From positions 2,418,001 through 2,482,000 of the forward strand of contig WHVY01000007.1 of NCBI GenBank assembly GCA_022266195.1: a DNA stretch of 64,000 bases. The letters are read 5' to 3'. Positions 35,814 through 47,100 of the stretch are shown piece after piece. The translations under genes and the position numbers were made by a program. The stretch's first letter is position 1, and each line of letters starts with the position of its first letter. A model generated the notes under the pieces. It was not told the DNA's origin and searched no databases. It worked only from the letters and a program-made list of their open reading frames with translations. Source of the stretch: Tetranychus cinnabarinus. Its lineage: Eukaryota > Arthropoda > Arachnida > Trombidiformes > Tetranychidae.

Positions 35814-36950
35814 GATTAGGTTTGAGTTGCTATTAATAAAGTTCTTCATGAATTAATTAACAACAGTACTTATTAGTTAACACAGAATTGTAAATCACGA
35901 GTTGATAAATTGCAAAAATAAACAATATTAATTTAAGTTCACTGTTTATAAATCAGAACACAAAAAGGGGTGAAACTGTGTGGTAATTTTATTGGCTTGC
36001 CTCTTGAGGAAGCAGCTTATAAGCTTACAATAATAGACCCAAGCTTTGTTGTTGCACAAAGAATGCAAGAGATGGAGTTACACTGTTGAATGTGATAAAA
36101 CCATTATTTTATTTAAAATGATATTTAAAACTTAATTTGTTACAATTTCAATCCATAATCGAAATTTTCACTCCAAATAAATCAATTTTAAAAACATATG
36201 CGAAAGTTTTTCATCCATTATCTATCATCATCTTTGATCTTATTCACAAAGGTAAGTTTAACAGAGTTAAACACTCTAGTTAGCGAAAATCAAAAGACAT
36301 TCAATAGCTTTTGCAAGCTTTTGAGTTCAAAAAATTTAATTTTACTTAAATTTTATCCACTCTCTCCTTAGATATCATCTTTAACAAGAGTTTCGTATAT
36401 CTGAAGAAGTGGTCCAAAGCTATTGGTACATGTCAACGAAAATAATGGACACATTGTAGAACTCATTAGCAGACTTTTGCTTAAACTATGAAACTTCAAA
36501 CTACTAAAGTCGGCAACAATTATGAATGTGATCGGTCGAAGGATCAACAAGTTTTGAAATAGGCCATTAATTATCCTTTGATTCAATTTCATCACACCCA
36601 TGACCAAAGCTAGCGATCATAATGTTTGCTGGCTTTGACATTTTGTTGGAGCTTCTCTTTCAAAAGTACCGGTAAAAATCAATCCACTTTTTTTATGCTA
36701 TCTTTGGTATGATTTCTTATTCCCTTTAACTAAGTATCCAACCCAGGATTAGAAATTGTAATCTTAATTGAATTACAATAAATGTAATATTACATGTTTT
36801 AAATGTTATATTACATGGTTACCAATGCCGGCGTTAAAATACGGTGCAGTATGTAACAAGGTATCGGTCCCTCATGTTAAAACACATGTGAGATGTTGAT
36901 TTAAATGATATGATAATAATTGGCAGTAAATTTTGAATCGTGTTTTTAAG
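35814..36950. other. Intergenic region between divergent LSM12 and TMEM177
   Basis: The region carries the LSM12 upstream sequence, then unremarkable AT-rich DNA to about 36360. A coding-like minus-strand frame follows (36368-36600, described under findings), and then the inverted-duplication copy at 36618-36835. The TMEM177 promoter and 5' UTR must lie in the last 100-300 bases. No TATA box is evident. Confidence 0.5.
36618..36835 (-). repeat. Inverted-duplication copy 2, upstream of TMEM177
   Basis: The reverse complement of this segment matches 33654-33858 across its whole length. It starts at AACGCCGGCATTGG, continues through AAAGGGAATAAG, AAAGATAGCATA and AAGTGGATTGATTTTTACC, and ends at AATGTCAAAGCCAGCAAACA. 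The gap between the two copies is about 2.8 kb and contains Ral and LSM12 entire. Both could be copies of a dispersed element, or one a displaced copy of the other. Confidence 0.8.
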
Positions 36951-37990
36951 ATGCTTTTCAATCAAACTGGGAAATATGCTTTTAGCAAGCTAAAAATCGG
37001 TGTGATGGCTGTTCTCGGTGGCGGTGTGATCTTTTACAATCCACTCGTTAACTCATTAGGATTGTCTTCCAATGAAAAATTGCATTCATTAAAAAGGTAA
37101 TGAACATTTCCTCTCATTAAGTGTATTTCAATTCTTTTAACTTTACTAATTTTTACCGCAGTGCTGATAATAAACTTGTGGCAGTCCCATACGATCTCCA
37201 TCAATTCGCAGACGACATACGTAAAGACGTGAAAATGCTAGAGAAAAAAAAGATGGCAATCAAATTTTTTATCGTCAAATCATTAGATGTCATAACACTT
37301 GGTTATCTGGACATGGCTCATGGAGCTAGAGTTGGATTACCATATACTTTTATTTATGATAAAGAAGATGATGTTGACCCAGCAGTTGTTACCTCAATCG
37401 TTGGTGAGAAAAGATTCATTGACCAGGATTGGTACAAATCGGAAAACGGTCAAAAGCTAATAAGAACAATCATATTGAGCAAAGAAGCTCGCAAATTCGC
37501 CATTGCTAGAGGTATAATTCACGCAGATTCTATAGAAGCCATTCTCATCGATTTCTTCACCCTGTTTATGGTTGCCTCAACCATCGCTGCGTACAGCCTT
37601 ATGGAATCTAAAATGATTTTATTATTTGGTAAAGCTGCCGGCTTGACGATTCTCTCAGTTATTTTAGCTTGCACATTAATACCTGTCTTTGTGACTGTTA
37701 AAAGTATAATAGCTCACGATTGTATGATGCGTTCTGATGATCGAACCTTGAAACAACCTAATAATGACTACAGATTAGGTGCTATTGAATATTATGAAAA
37801 GCTGATTGAGCGTAATAAACTTATGCGAGAGCTTCTTGTTGATGGTCCTGAGCGTTATAATGAAGATGGTTCCCCATTTGCAGCTTTCAAGAAAGTTGTC
37901 ATACCACTTAAGGACAGGTTAACTAATTGCAAAAATGTGATTGAAGAATGGGAAAAAGAAACTCCTGTGATAATTCCAGAGACGCTGTGA
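36951..37990 (+). CDS. TMEM177: TMEM177, mitochondrial membrane protein of cytochrome oxidase assembly, two exons
   Basis: Exons are 36951-37096 and 37162-37990. A 65-base GT-AG intron splits a serine codon. The product is 324 residues (human 311). In vertebrates TMEM177 sits in the mitochondrial inner membrane and stabilises COX20 during COX2 biogenesis. Family marks are VPYDLH (about 57-62), ARVGLPYTFIY (about 104-114), LSKEARKFAIAR (about 154-165) and the near-terminal GAIEYYEKLIERN, which match the human protein in order. Hydrophobic segments lie at about 15-32 (GVMAVLGGGVIFY), 174-196 (ILIDFFTLFMVASTIAAY) and 206-228. The first agrees with an N-terminal anchor or mitochondrial signal anchor. 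The ATG at 36951 is chosen because it yields that segment and the splice continues the frame. Confidence 0.9.
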
Positions 37991-40742
37991 TTAAGATTTA
38001 ATTAAAAATTGGTTTCTTCGTTTGGACTGCAACCAGCTATTTGACAGTTATTTCATGGATCGTCACAATTTTCATGATTCAACTCAATTCCGATGTCTAT
38101 AATTGAATGAACAAGGAAACGATTCACCATGATAGAAAATAGATTCACAATCTTCTCGTGATTTTGCCAAATTATAATTTGCTTATCATTAAGTCTCTCA
38201 TTAATTTGGGCGAAAAAAGACTATCCATTGTGTTCATTAATGATCTCCATTGGTTTGATTGAGCCCATCAATCGAGATTTATATCGAGATACCAACTCTG
38301 AGCGAAACATGAAAATGCTCTTTAGCTTAAATCAAGACAAATGCAATCATCGACTTTTAATTTTCCAATCATCTTGATGTTATTTATGAACAATCGATAG
38401 CTAACGAGAAACGGCATCAATCATCAGTTATCGAGAAACAAAGAATCAATTCATGAGATGAACTTTCGAGTCCTTGGATAAAACAAATTGCGATTCAATA
38501 ACTGAAATCAAACTGTAGAAAAATATCAATAAATGTAACTTTAGATATAAAATTTACAATTTTTTTGCGATATCCATTATTGATTTGATTCTTTTATTCA
38601 AGAATGGATAGAACCATTAACATTGTTAAAGCCCTTGGAAAAAATCAATAAATTTTGGATGGAAATTCATTAATAATTTATAAATACAAGCGAAGTATAA
38701 TTTGAGCGACTGATCTTACAAGAATAGCTCAAGATAGTCTATAGTTTCAAGTTCATAGCAATTAACCAATTTATTAATTACAGCATTTTCCGATATCGAG
38801 CTGTTAATTATAGTTAATCATTGCAGAATCTCTTTGATACGAAATCAATCAAACCTTTACCAGGCAATAAAAGATATGATGAGAGTGAAAATAAATGGAT
38901 ACAAAGTTAGTAAATTAAATAGTACAATAAACTAAGATCTTGTCCTTGATTAGGGTATTAAAGGTAACGAAGAAATCAGTTTACATTAAATATACCTGGA
39001 ACTGTTTGCATCAATTAATATTCCTGATTGTACGGTGAAACAATCAAGAAAAATTGCTTATTCATGGCCAGGAAAATTTATATCACTTAGAAACACTTCA
39101 TTCTTATCGGCTTGATTTTCAGTAACAAATGGTTTTTGAAACACTCGAGGAACAAACAACTTTATAATTGAAGCAGATTTGACAGTTTCAAAAGCTAAAC
39201 TTGAATTAAATCAAAGGAGTAGAATAGAAAATAATCAAATCTCAACTAAAACAATCCTTTTAGCTTGAAATCGGAAAATCGCTTACGCCATTAGTGTTTT
39301 TTACTTCTAAAGAAGCAGTAAAATGGTCGAAATTGCGTCTTTTAAAGAGATTGGTACTAGCATTGAACCACCTTGAACTTTAAATCATTTGATCCATTTT
39401 ACAGACTGAAAACTATTCAACTTGGCTATTGTTTTCCATTTGGCAGATTAACAGAGACTTTATTTGCACTCGGTATTCAATCTGAGTAGCTCGTAAGAAA
39501 AACACAAACCATGAGTTTCACTGTTGGAAGGGAAAAGAGAGAAAAGTTAAATATTAATACAAATTTTGATGCATGTACAACAAAACTGCACAAGTGATTA
39601 CCATTAATTTATTTATAATAGCATTGCAGTCATATGATAGTTGGAAGGTTATGGAAAGCATAATGAATTGGTAACACACTCAACGGTACACAATCACAGT
39701 TTGTATGTCAATTGATTTACCGAGGAACCATGATTATATTTCCCATGTTGTGAGGATAACAACCAATCAAGCATTTCCGGTTCTGCAAAAAGGAAAACAA
39801 AATTGAAATATTAGATAAAATAATCAATTGTCCTTGGGATAACAATGATTGAGTTACCAGTGGTAGAAACCAGCGAAAAAGAAAAATAATTTAAAAAAAA
39901 GGAAGAGAAGAAGAAACAGAAAAAGTAAAATTGGCAACTAAATGAAGCGAAAAGGAAAACACAAGAAAGAGTTGAAAAACAGAGTTATCGTGTGAATAAT
40001 TCAGTACAAATAAAATTTGAGACGAAGAGCGAGAAAACAAAATTAAACCCAGACTTACCTCATTTTTCCAACATAATTAGACAGTATACAATGGCAGGTA
40101 ATTAAAGCACAGGAAAACGAAACAATCAGAGGAAATTTAATGGACAATCAATGGGCTGAAATTACATTTACCTTTTTTCTTTCTCATTTCTTGGCCTAAT
40201 GATGTATTACATTTTAAAGTAATCACCATCATTACAATGATTTCCAGTTCAGAATAGCAATTGTTTTGTACAATTGTCCTTGAAAAACAATATTGAATGA
40301 ATCACGCAATTTTAATTTGAACAATTTGATGAAAAAATAGTAAACAAAAGAGAATGAAGAAACACAGAGAAAAAAAAATGTCAATCATCTGGTTAAAGAG
40401 ATTTGAAAAAGGCGCTTGTAGGTGGCAGTGCATGAGAAAGCGTAAAGAGTCGATGTGATTGGTTGAAAAGAGTTTGTTTACATGTTGAAAAGGAGGAGTT
40501 GTTGGATTGTTGGCTGATGAAGGCGCGAGAGGAAATACTGATGTTGGGTTTACAGTAAAAACGAAGACTAAAATGATGTGATGTTAAAGGAGTGAAAGAG
40601 AGAGAAAGAGAGAGATTGAGAGAGAATTTGAATTGAAACCGAATTAGGATAATTTTGACTCTCTCTCCCAATTACAATTACTTTTGATTATCTGTTGTCA
40701 ACATTAGCAACTCTTGTCAATAACTTTGAACCATCAAAAAAA
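37991..40742. other. Intergenic region upstream of carbonic anhydrase
   Basis: AT-rich sequence with no supported gene. It contains the 3' UTR of TMEM177; a possible AATAAA near 38529 is rather distant. A purine-rich stretch lies near 39890-39980 and the GA-rich tract at its right end. A 92-codon minus-strand frame at 40393-40671 is a by-product of the GA/CT simple repeats. Confidence 0.5.
40592..40626 (+). promoter_or_regulatory. GAGA-rich tract upstream of carbonic anhydrase
   Basis: This is a run of GAGAGAAAGAGAGAGATTGAGAGA type, with a CTCTCTCT run at about 40658-40669 after it. It lies about 120-150 bases upstream of a TATA box. In arthropods such runs bind GAGA-factor-like proteins and keep promoters open. 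The assignment rests only on sequence and position. Confidence 0.4.
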
Positions 40743-40750
40743 TATAAAAA
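40743..40750 (+). promoter_or_regulatory. Probable TATA box of the carbonic anhydrase gene
   Basis: TATAAAAA followed by GGGAG fits a strong TATA box. Transcription would begin near 40775, giving a 5' UTR of about 380 bases before the ATG at 41156. That interval is CT/CA-rich with many short Cs and Ts, as expected for UTR. No other TATA-like site is as good in the upstream kilobase. Confidence 0.45.
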
Positions 40751-41155
40751 GGGAGTTGAAGTTAATCTAGTTGCAAGTTTCTTTTCCATTTTCACTCTTC
40801 TCATCTTTTCTCTCTATTTTTATGTATATTATTCACTGTTCTAATATAAGTTCCATTGCTCTGAACATCTTTACTCTTTCCTCGAACCTTCAAACAGCAA
40901 CATCAAACATCTTTAACCATCCAATTTAAATCTCATCAACAACAGTTAAATTGTTCCCATCTCCATCTTTATACCCAAATGTCTCTCTAAACCCATTCAT
41001 CTCAAAGTTGCTCTTTTTTCTCTTTCTTTTTTTTCGTTTTCGTTTTGGTTCATCTCTGAACTTGTCTTTCTTTCTTCAGCCAATCTCTTCAGTTGACCTA
41101 CAAATTTAACCAAAGGACACTTGATTTTGTTTCTTTGTAAACTTGTTCAACCATC

Positions 41156-44100
41156 ATGAGTACCTCAGTTTGTCAACAACCAGCACCAGCTCCTAGTGGA
41201 CCAGAAATTGGTAAGTAACTTAATTACAATTTTACCTAAACATTTCATGCTTGACATACAGACTTTCAGTTGACATTTACATTACAAAAACTATTCTTCG
41301 ATTTTTTTGATCTTTTCAAATTGTCCGTAAAATGTACATTTTATATCATTTGGGAAATAATAGATTGTACTTCATTTCATATTTTCCCTCCTTTCATTTT
41401 TTAACCTGATTATGAGTAATTAGGTAACATGAGGATATTGATAATTGTTACGTAATTGAATGTATTGATGAATTTTGTTGATAATCTTAAACGATTTTTT
41501 CTTCTTCTCTCCTTTTCTGAACAATTTCACATTGAAAAGGAATTGTTGTTTATGAATCTATCGATACTATTAATACTTAATTAATCCACTTGATTTATCA
41601 ATTTGAATCGATTTTCATTGTGAACCAACCTTCTATGTAAGGACGAAGATAAGTCTGAATGATATACAATAAATGAGCAAAGATTAATAAAAATTTGATG
41701 ATGATCAACTAACAATGTTTCTACTTTGATTCAACACTTCTAGATGTAAACCTTATGACAGGAAAATGCCCTTGATAATATTTATATTACCTGTACCTAT
41801 TTACCTGTCTCTTTTCATTCACTCATCACTGCTAGTTTCACAATCCTTTCTTGCAATTTAATCGTGTCTTTCAGAGAATCACATTTGTGTGAAAATACAA
41901 TTTTCTTGACGCAAATTTTTCTCCACTTTTGTGAATCTCGACCATCTTGCTTCACTTGTTACCCTTACAGTTGCCAAAAAACTAAACATCATCATCAACT
42001 TTATTTACTACCTTCATCATCAGACTCGTTACATCATCTTTTACCTTTGTTTTAATCAACTAAATGTTACAAATGACAATGAAACGATTAATTGCTCCAG
42101 CCATTACTAATCGTATTCCGCTGAGACCAATTTTTATGGCTCAAGCAATAGCACCTCGGTCTGACCATTGTTAGTTCAACTAGTTTATCAATCATTTCAT
42201 GTGAATTTCATGTTCTGTACTCAAATTGTGCCCATTAAACGTCTCTGTTTCACCGTATTTTCATGTTAATTTTCATGTTAATTAACAACTACAAATGTTA
42301 ACGTTAAAGACGTGAAAAAATGTTTAAAAATCCTAAATAAATACAACAATTGGATAAATATTAACTTTGATTGTTAAAAATGTGAAAACATGATTTAAAG
42401 AAGCCAAATGTAAATGAAAAATCCCAACATTTAGTCTGTGAAATTGTTCATTAATTGTCAAGTATTATTGTTAATTGAATACAGTTGAAGTTAAACCACT
42501 CTTAACTCTTTTTCCTTCCTCTTTTGAACCACTTTACATTTGAATCCAGGGCCAGCCAAGTGGACCCAATTCAATAGTCCAACACTGGCTCCAGGTAAAC
42601 GTCAATCGCCCATCAACATTGACCGATCAACATGTTTGGTAAAGAAACATTTGGTTGCCCGACCCTTGCGTTACGAGTTTCCAACTCTCATCGAAAACCT
42701 TGAAATGGTCAACTCGGGCCATGGATGGACAGTCAACATTCCACCTCACATTGCGGATAAAACAGGTAAATATGAACACAATTGAACATCTTTAAACTAA
42801 AAGGCACTCAATTTTAATGGTGTACAAATTTCACACTCAAAGAGTTTATTGTTCAATTATTTACACTGAAAATGTGCTCATCATGATGAAATATTTTCTC
42901 CTGAAAAACAAACATGAACATTATTCATATCATCATGTTTCCCTTTCAACTTTTTTCTCCTAAATTTCACTTCATTTCTCTCATGAACGTCTTTATTGCT
43001 AGACATGTTGACAAACTGGCAAAGTCGAAATGCAAAAGTACCTCAACATCTCAAGTTGCTAATCATCAATCAACTAATCGATCGTTTTTTCGTAAATAAA
43101 ACGAGAAAACATTAAACCAAATTAACCTTGAAAAGGTAATGTTAAATGTATCGATGATTAATGACTCTCAATGTGTGTACTTTATTACAATTAAACAATT
43201 GTAATAACAACAATGGTCACATGAAAATTTCACTTTTTTGCTCGAGAGAGAAAATTTCAGTTTTTCTTCATTTTCTTATGAAATGGGTAAACAGGGAAAC
43301 CTTTATGACAATTGATTTGTTTTCATTCAATGAAAAATCCATATCTCATTGAACATTGAAATGTCTTTCAAATCAATTTTCCTCATCTTTGTGATAAAAT
43401 TTTAATGCGATTACCTTTTCTGTTCAAAATCAGATATCGATTGATTAATATCTCAATTCGTCTCATCACTATCAATTAATCGATCCATAGATTATCTTGC
43501 GATGGTTAATCTAATCATTAACATTGAATAAGAAAAAGAGTTTTCATGGAGATTCATTAATTTCACTTCTCTCAACCAGCCTTAGGCTCTTGTTGTTACT
43601 TGCATTTCCCAATTGATTGTGTCACTTATAATACCTGTTTAAACTGTTTCAGCAATAAATAGTCACCTTTCAATGTATCCATTTTCATTATTTTACCTGA
43701 TTAACATCAAATGTAAACACGTATTTATCTCATTAACAAGGTTAATAAAACTGATTAACTGTTTTATTTCCTTTCATTTGATTCATTTGCCACTTTTGTA
43801 TCAATTGAACATTTTAAGCATAAAACTTCACTTATTTTCAATTTACAAATCAATTTTCATATTAACACAATTGACTTTGACAGAAGTAACCTTTCAATAT
43901 TTACGTAGGTTTTCACCTTTACTCAGCAAAACCTAGACTTTACATTGTTACGTTTCAATTTGAACATTTTTTTCTCTCTTTCAAGGTTAATCAATTCTTC
44001 AGAACTTTTCTTCCTTTTCTTTTGATTGCCTTGATTTGCTTCGTTTTGCCCAATTTTATTGTTGCAATCAATTTAATCAAATTCAATCAATCAGTTTCTT

Positions 44101-47100
44101 CAAGAATCGTCTCTTCTGCTCGACTTAACACCAACAATTGGCTGAATAATTAATTGAACTGATAATTACGACAATTGAAGAGACAAACAGATTACCATTC
44201 AATTCACTTTCATGTCGAGTAACCTTTACTTTCAATTAATGATTCTCAACTTTCCCTTTTTTCAGGCCAAAAATCAATCCAATTTCAATCAATAAGTTAA
44301 CCTGATAAATTGAATTATTCAACCCAATTTCATTGCTCAATCCCAAGTGCAATTGTATCAGTTTTTACCATCTTTCAGATGAATAATATTTAGTCATCAT
44401 TTTTCAATATTGAATAACTTCCGACTTGAACTGGCTCAAGAGCCAAAATCAACTGTCGATTCAAGAGTCGATTCAAGAGTTGAACATTTTTCGTCTCATT
44501 TCTAGTGCAAAGCATAAAAGCATTGAAAGCTTTGACTCTTTGCGTGTCTAACAAGTTGATATTATATTGAATATCATCTGCGAAAAGAAAGCAATAATAA
44601 AATAATAATAATGCAGGCAGAAAAAAATGTATATCAAGAGTAATATATTTTAATAAAAAGCAAAGGAAAAGGAGAAAAAAATTGTTCAACATAAAGTGTT
44701 GATCTATTCATTTATTCTGATAAGTGGCTTCATGATTATCTCCATTCATATTGAACATGATGCTTAAGCTACTCAAAGACTCAAACAAAAAATGCTCATC
44801 TAATTTAATAAAATGTTATATACTTTTCAACTCCCAAGACCAAAATAAGGCTTAAACGAAAGTTGAACGAGATAATAACTCTGGGCGTTATCATTATTAT
44901 TGCATTTCATCATTTCCATTATTTCCATTATTTCATGAATATTCATTTTGTATCCAGTATTCAATTTTTTATAAGAAACTCGAGAATTCTTGACGTTCCA
45001 TTCTCATGTAATAACTTTTAATGCAAGTCAAACATCAATCGATTGTAAGGTTTTTGTTAACATTTTGTTTATCAATATTTGTCAATATTATTTTATCATT
45101 ATTATAACTCCAAGTGACTTTTTAAGTGATCCTTTCATCTCTTCGTTTGTCGATAATTTTGTCAACAATTTGATATTCAATTAAGTTTTTGTTATTAATG
45201 TCTCTGACAATTTATATTTATTAATATTTATCATAACTGACAATTATTGTTCATTTTATAAAAAGCTTGTACTTTAATTATATTAATGGTTCATTTAATT
45301 CACTTGCTTTATTCATTGCTATTATGATTAATGTTTCATCACCTTAGGTAAATTCAATTTCATCAAACATTGAATTTGCATTGAAATTACTTTCTCACTG
45401 TTAATTATTTTTATTATTTTTGCTGATTGCAGTTTTTATTAGTTTTGTTTGCTTTGATGAACAGTTGAGAATCTTGTTTATTGAATTGATTAAAAAACAT
45501 GAATAAGTTGAATAATTGCTTGAAATTTTAATGTTGATTCCTTTATTGTTTACATGTCATTCAATATACTCAATAATCTTCCAAAGGTAGAGTGAAAGTT
45601 CATGATAAATTCATCATGTTTACTTGTAATTCAATATTTATCCTTAGGTAAAGTAAATTGTTCCCCAGTTCATTTGCAATTCATCTTGTTCGAATCAATC
45701 ATTTTCTCGATAAAATTTTCATCAATTTGTCTCCATAATTAACGAGTTTGGAACTTTCAGTTTAATGAAAAAAAATTGTCAAACATTTCAACTTATTTTG
45801 CACTCGACTGTCAACAGGGAAAATCTGATTTTCTATTTAAATGTTAACCTTTCATCAGTTTGATTAGCAACTTTTGTTTGCCTTTTAATTGATTCTCATG
45901 TGATGCTCATGTTACCTTGAACATTTCAAACTCTTATCGATCGACCTCAAGGTTTGAATAAACTGTGCCATTATTCATTTCGATTCATCTCTTTAAATGG
46001 ACATTAAATTTCATCTCTTTACTCTCACAGCACTGACCGATGGACCTTTGACATATAAATATAAATTGGTTCAGTTTCATGCTCATTGGGGATGTGATTC
46101 GTCCTGTGGCTCTGAGCATACAATTGATGGCCATTCCTATGCAGCTGAGGTAAATAATTAAATCTTGTTGATAGAGTTTACTCAGAAAGTTATAAAGTTC
46201 AAACGTTCATCAAAAATCAATATGAAACTAGAGCTTCATGAGAGATTAATAATTAAAAATCCATTTTTCAATATTTAAACACTTAATTTTTACCATTAAT
46301 TGTTACCTGTTATCCTTAAAAACTGTTAAAGAAGTGTAACGAATTTTTGAAAAATTTGTAGCAACTGATTAATTAAGCTAAGAAGCAATTTGTTAATTGT
46401 GAGAACCATGAACAGTATAATCATTAATTACATGAAACATTTATTAATAACTTGCTTTTTTTCATTTTTTAGCTTCACTTTGTCCATTACAATTCAACCT
46501 TATTTTCATCATTTGGTGAAGCCGTTCAAAAGGATTTAGGTTTATCCGTAATTGCCGTTTTCTTGGAGATTGGAAACAAGAAGAATGATCAAGTTGAAAA
46601 GATTGTCAAAAATCTAAAGTCGATCAAGTATAAAGAGGAGAAGACAACCATTTCAGAGGCGATCTCACTCGCAGGATTTTTCCCTGAAAGTAAGAATTGA
46701 GCAACACTCGAAAGATTTATCAGTCAATGAATTATCATTTCAATATTCACATCTTTTCCCTATTGCCTCATGTTATTCAACAACATGCCTTTCCCTTTAC
46801 CCTCAACTTATCGTTTTGTAACCATTTATTTGTGATCCTTTTAATCATGATGCATATGAGTACATGATTGAATCACCATGTGACTGGCAATCTTGAACCA
46901 TTTGCTTACCAATCCACTGAGAACGTGATTTCAGGTCTTCTGATTTTTCCCTCAAATCCAAGGAATGAAAATAATTTACAAATTAATCAAACCATTTTTT
47001 CGTCACATTTAAATTTTCCATTGTTGCTATTCTTGTCAGATTATTACTCAATGCCTGTAAGTAATATCATGGTAAATCATCCGATGTATCAAGTTAATGA

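Noticed and set aside
36368..36607. A confident protein-coding gene
   Set aside because: The frame lacks a good ATG in frame, needs a frameshift to gain one, and matches no family I know; kept only as a finding.
40393..40671. 92-codon minus-strand gene
   Set aside because: Its Ser/Leu/Phe runs come from the GA/CT simple repeats of the carbonic anhydrase promoter region; no domain.
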